Source: Aliiroseovarius sediminilitoris
GTDB lineage: Bacteria; Pseudomonadota; Alphaproteobacteria; Rhodobacterales; Rhodobacteraceae
NCBI RefSeq assembly: GCF_900109955.1
Contig: NZ_FOJB01000001.1
Coordinates: 2,914,001-2,978,000, forward strand
Length of the DNA: 64,000 bases
Reading direction: 5' to 3'
Position numbers and translations under genes: made by a program. Positions 18,411-27,177 of the stretch are shown one piece after another (the first letter of the stretch is position 1; every line of letters starts with the position of its first letter). The notes beneath the pieces were generated by a model. It made no database searches. It saw only the letters and a list, made by a program, of their open reading frames with translations, and had not been told where the DNA came from.

Positions 18411-19238
18411 ATGTCCTTTTCCATCGCTGGCAAGACCGCCATCATCACAGGTGCCGCCAATGGCATCGGTTTGTCGATCGCCCGCCATTTCGCCGACAAC
18501 GGCGCGAATGTCATCTGCGCCGATATAGACGAGGCCCGATTGTTAGACGAATGGGGTCCGAACCCCGACAGTGATACGGACGATCCGTCAAACACACGTA
18601 TTTTTGCGGGCGATCTGCGTGAAAAGCTGACCATCGCCAACCTGCTATCTGCCACCATCGACGCCTTCGAGCGGGTCGACATATTGGTGAATGCCTCGCG
18701 ACAGGTCATGCTGACCGATCCGCTGGATGCTGACAACAAGGCCGTGCAGATCCTGCTGGATCAGAACCTGATGACCAGCCTGCGGCTCAGCCAATTGGTG
18801 GCCAAACGAATGATACAGCAGGGCGAAGAACTGGGCGATGACGACCAGAACACGCCGCTTGGTGCCATCGTAAATCTTTCGTCCATTGCAGCCAGCCGCA
18901 CCCAACCGGGCCTGATGGCCTATTCGATTGCCAGCGCCGCGCTGGATCAGATGACCCGTTCACTGGCGGTCGCGCTGGCTGCCAATCGCATCCGGGTGAA
19001 CGCTGTCGCCTTTGGATCGGTGATGAGCGCCAGTTTGCAGGACACGATCCGCGACGCCGGTGAAACGCGCGAGGATATTCTTGAGGGTACCCCCCTTGGC
19101 CGCATCGCGTCCGCCAATGAAGTGGCCGAAGCTGTGCAGTTCCTGTCGTCGGAAGGGGCCGGCTTCATGACTGGTCACATCCTGACCGTCGATGGCGGGC
19201 GCAGCCTGTTGGACGCCGTTGGCAACCCTGCCCACTAA
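18411..19238 (+). CDS. SDR-family protein lacking the catalytic lysine
   Basis: Short-chain dehydrogenase/reductase fold, 275 residues, behind a strong AGGAGG site. The nucleotide-binding TGAANGIG (13-20) is intact, as is the serine of NLSSIA. The active-site motif is broken: the expected Y-x3-K reads YSIAS (Tyr171, Ser175 in place of Lys), and the usual NNAG reads VNASR. This suggests either a non-catalytic or binding role, or an unusual chemistry. It lies just upstream of hemF in the same direction with a 73-bp gap, so a link to haem synthesis is possible but unproven. Confidence 0.85.
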   Translation: MSFSIAGKTAIITGAANGIGLSIARHFADNGANVICADIDEARLLDEWGPNPDSDTDDPSNTRIFAGDLREKLTIANLLSATIDAFERVDILVNASRQVMLTDPLDADNKAVQILLDQNLMTSLRLSQLVAKRMIQQGEELGDDDQNTPLGAIVNLSSIAASRTQPGLMAYSIASAALDQMTRSLAVALAANRIRVNAVAFGSVMSASLQDTIRDAGETREDILEGTPLGRIASANEVAEAVQFLSSEGAGFMTGHILTVDGGRSLLDAVGNPAH

Positions 19239-19311
19239 CGCCGCGCCTTTTTCACCTTACCTTTGTTATGACCACAAGAGTTGTGCAACCTCGCACCTGA
19301 AGGAAAGCCTT

Positions 19312-20202
19312 ATGACCGACAAGATGGAAGATCAGAAAGCCCGCGCCAGCGCATGGTTTCGCGACCTTCGCGACCAGATCGTCAACGCATTCGAAGGTCT
19401 TGAGGACACGCAGGCCACCGGACCTTTTGCCGACCAGCCAGCCGGGCGGTTCGACGTCAGCAAAACAACACGCGCATCGGGCGAAGACACGGATGCTGGT
19501 GGCGGGTTAATGAGCGTCATGCGCGGGGGCCGCGTCTTTGAAAAAGTCGGCGTCAACACCTCGACCGTTTATGGCACGCTGGGCAAATCCGCGCAGAAAG
19601 CCATGGCCGCACGTGGGGTGCCGGGAATGGAAGATGACCCCCGGTTCTGGGCGTCAGGCATAAGCCTTGTGGCCCATATGCAAAACCCACACACGCCCGC
19701 CGTTCATATGAACACGCGCATGTTCTGGACCCCGAACGCCTGGTGGTTCGGAGGCGGGGCGGACCTGAACCCCTGCATTGAATATGAAGAAGACACCGCG
19801 CATTTCCACAGCCAACTGGAAGCTGCCTGTCAGCGCCACGATCTAAGCTATTATGACAAATTCAAAGCCTGGGCCGATGAGTACTTCTTTGTCCCGCACC
19901 GTGGTCGTGCGCGGGGCGTTGGCGGGATATTCTATGACGATCTGAACACCGGTGACTGGGAAACTGATTTTGCCTTCACCCAGGATGTTGGCCGCGCCTT
20001 CCTGCCTGCCTTCGTTCCGGTGACAGAAGCCCGTTGTGACACGCCATGGACCGATGCCGACAAGGACAAGCAGTTGATCCATCGTGGGCTTTATGCCGAA
20101 TACAATCTGGTCTATGACCGCGGCACCAAGTTCGGCCTGACCACCGGTCACGATGCCGATGCCGTGTTGATGAGCCTTCCGCCCTTTGCGAAATGGGTCT
20201 GA
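19312..20202 (+). CDS. hemF: oxygen-dependent coproporphyrinogen III oxidase
   Basis: Converts coproporphyrinogen III to protoporphyrinogen IX using O2. It has 296 residues from ATG 19312, preceded by AAGGAAAG; the longer frame overlaps the SDR gene and is not used. Family signature regions are present: GGGLMSVMRGGRVFEKVGVN, FGGGADLNPC, YFFVPHRGRARGVGGIFYDD and YNLVYDRGTKFGL. It groups loosely with hemC and hemE a few kilobases downstream. Confidence 0.97.
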   Translation: MTDKMEDQKARASAWFRDLRDQIVNAFEGLEDTQATGPFADQPAGRFDVSKTTRASGEDTDAGGGLMSVMRGGRVFEKVGVNTSTVYGTLGKSAQKAMAARGVPGMEDDPRFWASGISLVAHMQNPHTPAVHMNTRMFWTPNAWWFGGGADLNPCIEYEEDTAHFHSQLEAACQRHDLSYYDKFKAWADEYFFVPHRGRARGVGGIFYDDLNTGDWETDFAFTQDVGRAFLPAFVPVTEARCDTPWTDADKDKQLIHRGLYAEYNLVYDRGTKFGLTTGHDADAVLMSLPPFAKWV

Positions 20203-20277
20203 CACGTGCCCGATGTGCGCCTTGCCATGCGATGCAGATAAGGGCAACCTGCCGGGAACGAAACGAAAGGCCTGCGC

Positions 20278-20742
20278 GTGACCACTTTCAAACTTGATGA
20301 TTTCCTGCCTTATCAGTTGGCGGTGCTGTCCAGTCGAGTCAGTGCCGGATTTTCCCGCCATTACCGCAAAGCTTATGGGATATCGGTGTCTGAATGGCGC
20401 GTGGTCGCTCATCTCAGCCAGGCGGACAGCGTCAGCGTGCGCGAGATTCACGAACGCGTCGACATGGACAAGCCGAAAGTCAGCCGTGCAGCCTCGCGGC
20501 TTGAGGCTGCGGGCTACGTCACCAAGACTGTTAATCCGCAGGATCGGCGGTTGGTCGAGCTTAGTCTGACCCCCAAGGGGCACGAGATGATCGAAGTGCT
20601 GACGCCGATCGCGCACGCGTATGAGGCACACTTGTCCGCGCTTCTGGGCGAGAATGACATCGATTTTCGCCAGCGCGTCGGAAAGCTGATCGCGGCTTTG
20701 GGGACCGACCTTGCCGAAGAAGACATAACCTACACGGACTGA
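20278..20742 (+). CDS. MarR family transcriptional regulator
   Basis: A 154-residue winged-helix regulator starting at GTG with GAAAGG upstream. The recognition helix region VREIHERVDMDKPKVSRAA (about 57-75) and wing NPQDRRLVELSLTPKG (about 86-101) are typical of MarR proteins. The family usually senses small aromatic or acyl ligands. It is 88 bp upstream of a thiolase gene, and that gap holds two perfect inverted repeats that could be its operators. Confidence 0.9.
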   Translation: MTTFKLDDFLPYQLAVLSSRVSAGFSRHYRKAYGISVSEWRVVAHLSQADSVSVREIHERVDMDKPKVSRAASRLEAAGYVTKTVNPQDRRLVELSLTPKGHEMIEVLTPIAHAYEAHLSALLGENDIDFRQRVGKLIAALGTDLAEEDITYTD

Positions 20743-20751
20743 ACCACCTTT

Positions 20752-20768
20752 TCTGACGGCGCGTCAGA
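20752..20768. promoter_or_regulatory. inverted repeat, candidate operator 1
   Basis: Perfect dyad TCTGACG-GCG-CGTCAGA between the MarR gene and the thiolase gene. Arms of 7 bp with a 3-bp centre fit a dimeric regulator, but an RNA hairpin is also possible. Confidence 0.45.
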
Positions 20769-20783
20769 GGCGACAACGTCGCC
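20769..20783. promoter_or_regulatory. inverted repeat, candidate operator 2
   Basis: Perfect dyad GGCGAC-AAC-GTCGCC directly abutting the preceding one. It sits about 48 bp before the thiolase start, within promoter range. It could be an operator or a second hairpin. Confidence 0.4.
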
Positions 20784-20830
20784 CCAATTGTGCGATCCTG
20801 CCCCAGAACCAAATCAACAGGGGGATTCTC

Positions 20831-22006
20831 ATGTCCGACATCGTAATTCTTGGGGGCGCTCGCACGGCTATTGGCACGTTTGGCGGCAGTTTGGCGGCCA
20901 CGCCGCCCAGCGCCCTTGGTGCCCACGTCACGCGCGAGGCGATGGCCCGCGCAGGCGTCGAACCCGGTCAGATCGGTCATGTGGCCTTCGGCCACGTGAT
21001 CAACACCGAGCCGCGCGATATGTATCTGTCGCGGGTCGCCATGATCGAGGCTGGCATTCCCGACACCACACCTGCAATGAACGTAAACCGCCTGTGCGGG
21101 TCCGGGCTTCAGGCCGTGGTGTCCATCGCGCAATCGCTGATGCTGGGCGACGCCGATTACGGTGTTGCCGGTGGGGCCGAAAGCATGAGCCGCGCACCGT
21201 ATATCCTGCCCCAAGCCCGCTGGGGCCAGAAGATGGGTGACACCGGCGCGCAAGACATGATGCTGGGCGCATTGAACTGCCCGTTTGGCACCGGGCATAT
21301 GGGCGTCACGGCGGAAAACGTCGCGGCCGAGCATGATGTCAGCCGCGCAGATCAGGACGCTTTCGCCCTGGAAAGCCAGAAACGCGCTGCCGCTGCCATT
21401 GAAGCAGGGCGTTTCGACAGCCAGATCGTCCCCATCGAGGTCAAACAACGCCGCGAAACGGTGCAGTTTGCCCGTGACGAACACCCCAAACCCACGACGA
21501 CCGAGGCTTTGGCCGGTCTGCGCACCGTGTTCCAGAAGGACGGAACGGTTACGGCGGGCAATGCCTCGGGTATCAACGACGGAGCAGCAGCACTGGTGCT
21601 CGCACGTGCAGACGCAGCTGAGCGCGCGGGTCTGACGCCCATGGCCCGTATCATCGGCTATGGCCACGCGGGCGTGCGGCCCGAGGTGATGGGCATTGGC
21701 CCGGTGCCTGCGGTCGAAAACCTGTTGGCAAGGACCGGGCTGACCGTGGCCGATTTCGACGTGATCGAGTCAAACGAGGCGTTCGCGGCCCAGGCCATCG
21801 CAGTGAACAAAGGGTTGGGGCTGGATCCGGCCAAGGTGAACCCGAACGGTGGGGCCATCGCCTTGGGACACCCCGTCGGGGCAACCGGCGCGATCATCAC
21901 GATCAAGGCGCTGTATGAGCTTGAGCGGATTGGCGGGTCGAAAGCGTTGATCACCATGTGTATCGGCGGCGGTCAAGGGATCGCGCTGGCCATCGAACGT
22001 ATCTGA
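20831..22006 (+). CDS. acetyl-CoA C-acyltransferase (thiolase)
   Basis: Thiolase II family enzyme of 391 residues that condenses or cleaves acyl-CoA and acetyl-CoA. Active-site residues are all present: nucleophilic Cys89 in RLCGSGLQ, His347 in GHPVGATGA, and Cys377 in CIGGGQG. Whether it works in beta-oxidation, polyhydroxybutyrate synthesis or another route cannot be decided; no phaB or fad genes are near. The preceding MarR gene is a candidate regulator. A good AGGGGG ribosome site precedes the ATG. Confidence 0.92.
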   Translation: MSDIVILGGARTAIGTFGGSLAATPPSALGAHVTREAMARAGVEPGQIGHVAFGHVINTEPRDMYLSRVAMIEAGIPDTTPAMNVNRLCGSGLQAVVSIAQSLMLGDADYGVAGGAESMSRAPYILPQARWGQKMGDTGAQDMMLGALNCPFGTGHMGVTAENVAAEHDVSRADQDAFALESQKRAAAAIEAGRFDSQIVPIEVKQRRETVQFARDEHPKPTTTEALAGLRTVFQKDGTVTAGNASGINDGAAALVLARADAAERAGLTPMARIIGYGHAGVRPEVMGIGPVPAVENLLARTGLTVADFDVIESNEAFAAQAIAVNKGLGLDPAKVNPNGGAIALGHPVGATGAIITIKALYELERIGGSKALITMCIGGGQGIALAIERI

Positions 22007-22020
22007 TCAGATGGAGGATC

Positions 22021-22044
22021 TTGCCCGGCGTCAGCGCCGGGCAA
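22021..22044. terminator. hairpin between convergent thiolase and hemC genes
   Basis: Perfect 10-bp stem, TTGCCCGGCG / CGCCGGGCAA, with a TCAG loop, centred in the 42-bp gap between the two stops. There is no T-tract on either strand, so it may act as an mRNA 3'-end stabiliser or a Rho-assisted terminator for both directions. Confidence 0.6.
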
Positions 22045-22048
22045 AGAC

Positions 22049-23011
22049 TTACTTCCAGTCGAAGAAATCGTCGCCGGCACGTGACAAAAGCTCTTGGGCC
22101 AGTTTGATGCCAAGCGCGGGTCCGTCTGATACAGGCCCCGAAATCTGATCTGACTTTGCCTCTGACCCATCGGTGCGCAGGATTTCCCCGCGCAGGGTCA
22201 GGGTGTCGCCATCCAGCGTGGCAAGGGCCGCAATCGGGGTCTCGCACGACCCATCCAATGCACCGAGAAAAGCGCGTTCAGCGGCCAGCCGTTGGCCGGT
22301 TTCCGCGTCGTGGATGGCATCCAGCATCTCTTTGACGCGCAGATCGTCAGCGCGCCGTTCGATGCCAATGGCACCTTGGGCGACAGCGTTCAGCATTTCC
22401 TCGGTCGGGATCGCTGTTTTCGGCACGCCGTCCATCCCCAGACGGTTCAGACCCGCCATCGCAAGAAAAGTCGCCTCGGCCACCCCATCTTCCAGTTTTT
22501 TCAGGCGGGTCTGGACGTTTCCGCGAAACTCGACAACCTCAAGATCGGGACGACGGTTCAGAAGTTGGGCTTTGCGACGCAGGGACGAGGTGCCGACCAC
22601 GGCGCCCTTGGGAAGATCACGGATGGACCTGTAGTTGATCGACACGAACGCATCGCGGGTGTCTTCACGCGGCAGGTTGCAGTCCAGAACAAGCCCTTCG
22701 GGCTGTTCGGTTGGCATATCCTTCATCGAATGCACGGCAATGTCGATACGGCCATCCAGCATCGCCTCTTCGATTTCCTTGGTGAACAGACCCTTGTTGC
22801 CAATCTCTTTCAACGGGCGATCTGCGTCGATCAGGGCACGATCATCACCGGTGGTGTGGATCACGACGATCTCGAACGCCGCTTCGGGAAGGTCGAACGC
22901 AGCCATCAGGCGGCGACGTGTTTCATGCGCCTGTGCCAGCGCCAAAGGGCTGCCGCGGGTGCCGATTTTCAGGGGGGTGTCGGGGGTCGGATATGCATGT
23001 GTCATGCCCAT
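22049..23011 (-). CDS. hemC: hydroxymethylbilane synthase (porphobilinogen deaminase)
   Basis: Polymerises four porphobilinogen units into hydroxymethylbilane. It has 320 residues; KIGTRGSPLALAQA, HSMKDMPTEQ, VGTSSLRRKAQL and EFRGNVQTRL are signature segments. The dipyrromethane cofactor cysteine is in DGSCETP, at about residue 256. Two in-frame ATGs two codons apart are possible starts, with no clear ribosome site for either. Transcribed divergently from hemE over a 111-bp gap. Confidence 0.97.
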   Translation of the reverse strand: MGMTHAYPTPDTPLKIGTRGSPLALAQAHETRRRLMAAFDLPEAAFEIVVIHTTGDDRALIDADRPLKEIGNKGLFTKEIEEAMLDGRIDIAVHSMKDMPTEQPEGLVLDCNLPREDTRDAFVSINYRSIRDLPKGAVVGTSSLRRKAQLLNRRPDLEVVEFRGNVQTRLKKLEDGVAEATFLAMAGLNRLGMDGVPKTAIPTEEMLNAVAQGAIGIERRADDLRVKEMLDAIHDAETGQRLAAERAFLGALDGSCETPIAALATLDGDTLTLRGEILRTDGSEAKSDQISGPVSDGPALGIKLAQELLSRAGDDFFDWK

Positions 23012-23122
23012 CGTTTACGACGGAAGATCAGGGCTGTCCATGCCTGCGGCACCCCGCACGCTTGACATCCTGTCGCGTGTGAGGGACCACGTCTGAAACG
23101 CCGACAGGAAAGGCCCGCACTC

Positions 23123-24157
23123 ATGACCCAGCAAAAGACAATCCTACGCGCATTGGCGGGCGAAACGCTGCCCACGCCGCCAATCTGGATGATGCGTCAG
23201 GCTGGGCGCTACCTGCCGGAATACCGGGCCACGCGGGCCGAAGCGGGGGATTTTCTGAAACTGTGTTATAACCCGGAACTGGCAGCCGAAGTGACCTTGC
23301 AACCTATTCGCCGCTATGGGTTTGACGCGGCAATCCTGTTTGCCGACATCCTTCTGGTGCCGCAGGCGCTTGGCGCGGATTTGTGGTTCGTCACCGGGGA
23401 AGGCCCGCGCTTGTCCACCATCACCAGCCAGGCCGATTTTGACAAACTGGTGGGCAAGGACGACATCCACAAGACGCTGAACCCGATTTACGAAACGGTG
23501 CGCATCCTGCGCCGCGCGTTGCCGGACGAGACCACGCTGATCGGCTTTGCCGGAATGCCGTGGACCGTCGCGACCTATATGATCGCAGGGCAAGGCACCA
23601 AGGATCAGGGCCCGGCCCATGCGCTGAAAGCCGAAAACCGCCCGCTGTTCGAGGCGGTGATGGACCGGCTGACCGAGGCCACCATAGAATACCTTTCGAT
23701 GCAGATCGACGCCGGGGCCGAAGTGGTAAAGCTGTTCGACAGCTGGGCCGGGTCGCTGAATGACGACGATTTCCGGAAATACGCTGTGGAACCGGCCCGC
23801 AAGATCACGCTGGCGCTGAAAGAGCGCCACCCCGGCATTCCCGTAATCGGATTCCCGCGCGAGGCGGGCGACGGGTATATCGGCTTTGCCAAGGCGACAG
23901 GCGTCGATTGTGTGGCGATTGATAACTCGGTCAGCCCGGACTGGGCGGCCAAGCACGTACAGGTCGATGGCTGTGTGCAGGGCAACCTTGCCTCAAGCCA
24001 TATGGTGACGGGTGGGCAGGCTCTGGTGGACGAGACCCGCAAGGTTGTCGAGGCGTTCAGGAACGGCCCGCATATCTTCAACCTGGGTCACGGGATTACG
24101 CCGGATGCCGACCCGGAAAATGTGCAGTTGATGATCGACACGGTGCGGGGCGGCTGA
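23123..24157 (+). CDS. hemE: uroporphyrinogen decarboxylase
   Basis: Decarboxylates the four acetate side chains of uroporphyrinogen III to give coproporphyrinogen III, the substrate of HemF. It has 344 residues with the signatures [17 protein letters not shown] (near 19-35) and [21 protein letters not shown] (around 140-160). The length is normal for the family. The ribosome site is AGGAAAGG at some distance. The 3' flank carries a copy of the dispersed two-hairpin element. Confidence 0.97.
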   Translation: MTQQKTILRALAGETLPTPPIWMMRQAGRYLPEYRATRAEAGDFLKLCYNPELAAEVTLQPIRRYGFDAAILFADILLVPQALGADLWFVTGEGPRLSTITSQADFDKLVGKDDIHKTLNPIYETVRILRRALPDETTLIGFAGMPWTVATYMIAGQGTKDQGPAHALKAENRPLFEAVMDRLTEATIEYLSMQIDAGAEVVKLFDSWAGSLNDDDFRKYAVEPARKITLALKERHPGIPVIGFPREAGDGYIGFAKATGVDCVAIDNSVSPDWAAKHVQVDGCVQGNLASSHMVTGGQALVDETRKVVEAFRNGPHIFNLGHGITPDADPENVQLMIDTVRGG

Positions 24158-24164
24158 CGTCGCT

Positions 24165-24237
24165 GGGGGCGTTGCCCCCGCGCGAAAGCCTGTCGGCTTT
24201 CCCCCTCCCCCAGGATATTTCAGGCCAGAAGAAACGC
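24165..24237 (+). repeat. dispersed two-hairpin element, copy B
   Basis: Starts 8 bp after the hemE stop, in the same orientation. Hairpin GGGGGC-GTT-GCCCCC (24165-24179), hairpin GAAAGCC-TGTC-GGCTTTC (24184-24201), then the 30-nt box (24208-24237) CCCCAGGATATTT, two variable bases, GGCCAGAAGAAAC plus GC. The box differs from copy A at only three of 30 positions, while hairpin 2 differs in sequence but keeps its pairing. Confidence 0.75.
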
Positions 24238-24298
24238 TTGGTCTTGTCAAGTTGGGCAGGCCCGTGTCTTGTGCGCGGGTTGTCGAAAGGAAGCTGGG

Positions 24299-25486
24299 AT
24301 GCGGCTTGGTATTGCCACCCTGATCATTGCATATGTCCTCAGCCAGTTCTATCGCGCATTTCTGGCGGTGATGACACCGGCTCTGAAGGCTGATCTGGGT
24401 GCAACGCCCGAGGATCTGGCCCGCGCATCGGGGGCGTGGTTCTTGGTGTTTGCGTTGATGCAGATTCCGGTGGGTTGGGGGTTGGACAATATCGGCCCGC
24501 GCAAGGTGACAGCAGCGTTGTTGGCTGTTGGCGGAGCTGGCGGGGCCGCGGTGTTTGCGATGGCCACCACGCCGGATCATATACTTTATGCGATGGTGTT
24601 GATCGGGATCGGCTGTTCGCCGGTTCTGATGGCAAGCTATTACATCTTCGCCCGCATCTATTCCCCGAGGGTTTTTGCAACACTGGCCGGTATGGTCATC
24701 GGCATAGGATCACTGGGCAACATCGCCGGCGCATTGCCGATGGCGCTGGCAGTCGAGCAGTTCGGGTGGCGCGCCAGTCTTTGGGCGATGTCTGCGGTGA
24801 CGCTTGTGGTGGCGGGTATGATCATGCTGGCTGTGGACAACCCGCCCAAACTGGTTGCAAAAGACGGTGCCTCGAAAGGGTCGGTTCTTGACCTGTTGAG
24901 GATGCCCGCGCTTTGGGCGATCTTCCCTATCATGCTTGTGAATTACACCGCCGCCGCCGGGTTGCGCGGCAGTTGGGCGGGTCCGTATCTGCGTGATGTC
25001 TATGGGCTGGGGACGACGGGCATCGGTTGGGCCACCATGGGTATCGCCATGGCCATGGTGGTTGGTAGTTTCGCTTATGGCCCGATGGATCGCCTGTTCA
25101 ACACCCGAAAATGGATCGTCTTGCCCGGCAACATGATTGCCGTAGGGCTGGTGTTCCTGTTGTGGGTTGTGCCGGAAACAGGCGCCTGGCGCGCTTCGTT
25201 GATCATGGCGGCCATTGGGCTGTTCGGGGCGAGTTACCCGCTGATCATCGCACATGCCCGCAGCTTTGTGCCACCGCATCTGGTGGGACGCGGTGTCACC
25301 CTGATGAACATGTTTGGGATCGGCGGTGTCGGGCTGTTCCAATATGCTTCGGCCTGCGTGTTTCAAGCCGCACAAGGCCCTGATGTGTCGGTCACGGCCC
25401 CCTATCAGGCCGTGTTCCTGTTTTTTGCGGTTCCGGGATTGATCGGCTGTCTTCTGTATCTGCTAAGCGCAGATCGCACTGACTAG
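24299..25486 (+). CDS. MFS transporter
   Basis: A 395-residue major facilitator with about 12 hydrophobic helices, starting MRLGIATLIIAYVLSQFYRAF at ATG 24299 (GAAAGGA upstream). The segment GWGLDNIGPRKV is the loop 2-3 motif region of the superfamily. The overall form resembles small MFS carriers annotated as nitrate/nitrite- or oxalate-like, but the substrate cannot be assigned. Its stop shares CTAG with the convergent helicase gene. Confidence 0.85.
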   Translation: MRLGIATLIIAYVLSQFYRAFLAVMTPALKADLGATPEDLARASGAWFLVFALMQIPVGWGLDNIGPRKVTAALLAVGGAGGAAVFAMATTPDHILYAMVLIGIGCSPVLMASYYIFARIYSPRVFATLAGMVIGIGSLGNIAGALPMALAVEQFGWRASLWAMSAVTLVVAGMIMLAVDNPPKLVAKDGASKGSVLDLLRMPALWAIFPIMLVNYTAAAGLRGSWAGPYLRDVYGLGTTGIGWATMGIAMAMVVGSFAYGPMDRLFNTRKWIVLPGNMIAVGLVFLLWVVPETGAWRASLIMAAIGLFGASYPLIIAHARSFVPPHLVGRGVTLMNMFGIGGVGLFQYASACVFQAAQGPDVSVTAPYQAVFLFFAVPGLIGCLLYLLSADRTD

Positions 25487-26793
25487 GCGCTTCTGCGTCG
25501 CTGTGGACGACGTTTTTTGGCCGGAGCGGCATCCGCGCGCGGTTTTGCGTGGGCTGCCCCGTTGGCGCGGGGTTTGCGCCCACTTCCTCCACCACCGCCG
25601 CGACGTCCACCACCGCCGCCACCGCCGCCACCTTGGGTGCGGGTTGGGCGTTTTTCCTCGACCGGGCGTGTGCCGCCCAGGATCGGGATCTCGATCTTCA
25701 TGACTTTTTCAATGTCGCGCAGCAGACCAAGCTCGACGCCTGATACGAAAGAAATCGCGTCGCCGCCTGCACCGGCGCGGGCCGTCCGGCCAATGCGGTG
25801 AACATAGTTCTCGGCGACTTCGGGCAGATCGAAATTGTAGACATGACTGACGCCCGGAATGTCGATACCACGGGCGGCAACATCGGTGGCAACCAGAACG
25901 CGCGCCTCGCCCGACCGGAACGCGGCCAGTGCACGGTCGCGTTGACCCTGACTTTTATTGCCGTGGATCGAAACTGCTTTGAATCCCTCTGCGACGAGCG
26001 TTTTCATCAGCTTTTCAGCGCCATGCTTGGTGCGCGAAAACACCAGCGACAGCGAGTCCGCGTCATGGCGCAAAAGGTCAATCAACAGCGTGATTTTCTC
26101 ATTTCGGCCGGGCGAATAATAGATGCCCTGCGTCACCTTATCGGCGGCTTTGCCCGGAGGTGATACCTGCACCCTGGCGGGGTTGGTCAAATAGGCGCGG
26201 GACAGTTCTTCCATCTGTTTGGGCATGGTGGCCGAGAACAGCATGGTCTGGCGCGGGGTGCCCAGTTCGGGGGCGATCCGGCGCAGCGCATGGATGAACC
26301 CCATGTCAAGCATCTGGTCAGCCTCGTCCAGCACAAGGAATGACGCCGTATCCAGACGGATTGCTTTACGATCCAGAAGGTCAATCAAACGTCCCGGTGT
26401 AGCGACAAGAATGTCGATACCCGGTGCCAGTGTGCTGATCTGTTTCTTGATCGACATGCCGCCGACCACGGTGCGCACTTTCAGATGTGTGCCGTCGACA
26501 TAGTCGCGCAGGTTCACCGCGATCTGGTTCACCAACTCGCGTGTGGGGGCAAGGATCAGCGCTTTGACCGATTTCGGTTCGCGCTTGTCATGGTTGCGCA
26601 GCAATTGGTGGATCAATGGCAGGCCAAAGGCTGCCGTCTTGCCGGTGCCAGTCTGGGCCAAGCCCATTACATCGCGGCCTTCAAGGACCAGCGGAATCGC
26701 TTTGGTCTGAATAGGGGTCGGCGTTTTATATCCGGCTTCGGTCACGGTTGTGACCAGCTTCGGGTCAAGCCCGAGCTCTGCAAATTTTGTCAT
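25483..26793 (-). CDS. DEAD-box RNA helicase (RhlE-like)
   Basis: ATP-dependent RNA helicase, 436 residues from ATG 26793. Motifs in order: Q motif with TPIQ (about 26-29), Walker A AQTGTGKT (46-53), PTREL, DEAD (about 157), SAT (about 187), and HRIGRTAR (about 325-332). The C-terminal tail (about 380-436) is glycine-, arginine- and lysine-rich with runs of up to eight glycines, as in RhlE/CsdA-type helicases, and would bind RNA nonspecifically. Likely role in ribosome assembly or mRNA turnover. Confidence 0.94.
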   Translation of the reverse strand: MTKFAELGLDPKLVTTVTEAGYKTPTPIQTKAIPLVLEGRDVMGLAQTGTGKTAAFGLPLIHQLLRNHDKREPKSVKALILAPTRELVNQIAVNLRDYVDGTHLKVRTVVGGMSIKKQISTLAPGIDILVATPGRLIDLLDRKAIRLDTASFLVLDEADQMLDMGFIHALRRIAPELGTPRQTMLFSATMPKQMEELSRAYLTNPARVQVSPPGKAADKVTQGIYYSPGRNEKITLLIDLLRHDADSLSLVFSRTKHGAEKLMKTLVAEGFKAVSIHGNKSQGQRDRALAAFRSGEARVLVATDVAARGIDIPGVSHVYNFDLPEVAENYVHRIGRTARAGAGGDAISFVSGVELGLLRDIEKVMKIEIPILGGTRPVEEKRPTRTQGGGGGGGGGRRGGGGGSGRKPRANGAAHAKPRADAAPAKKRRPQRRRSA

Positions 26794-27177
26794 AATCGTC
26801 TTTCTGGCATGCACTCTGGCACACCGCTGTCACGCGGGTCGGGGCGTTATGCCCATCGCATCGGTTGCGGCCAATACTCGCGCTGAACCGCTTGTCCAAT
26901 GCGCCGAATGGTCGTCAGCACCCCGCGTGATTTGGGAACTTTTGGGAAAAGGGCAATACGCCCTGACTCTGTCTGCCTCGCTTCTTGGGGCGGGTCGCTC
27001 ACGCGTCGACCGGACAGATAGCGCCCGTATCACAGCGAAAAGCACACAAGTCAACGATAAACATGGCAGATCGCACGCATGACGCTTTCGCGCGCGCGGC
27101 ATTTGCGCTATGGACGCCCTCGGTCTGTCCAGACTCACAAGGGCTTTGGCAGGCTGAATGCAATATAGGAGGCCGTG
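26794..27177. other. 384-bp divergent intergenic region, no gene found
   Basis: Separates the helicase (minus) from asd (plus) and should carry both promoters. I see no RNA gene, no strong dyad and no small open frame with a ribosome binding site. Helicases of this class often have long cold-responsive leaders, but nothing specific can be pointed to. Confidence 0.5.

Noticed and set aside
25590-25640. CCACCGCCG-rich tract as a tandem repeat or CRISPR-like array
   Set aside because: It is the glycine-rich coding tail of the helicase and has no spacers.
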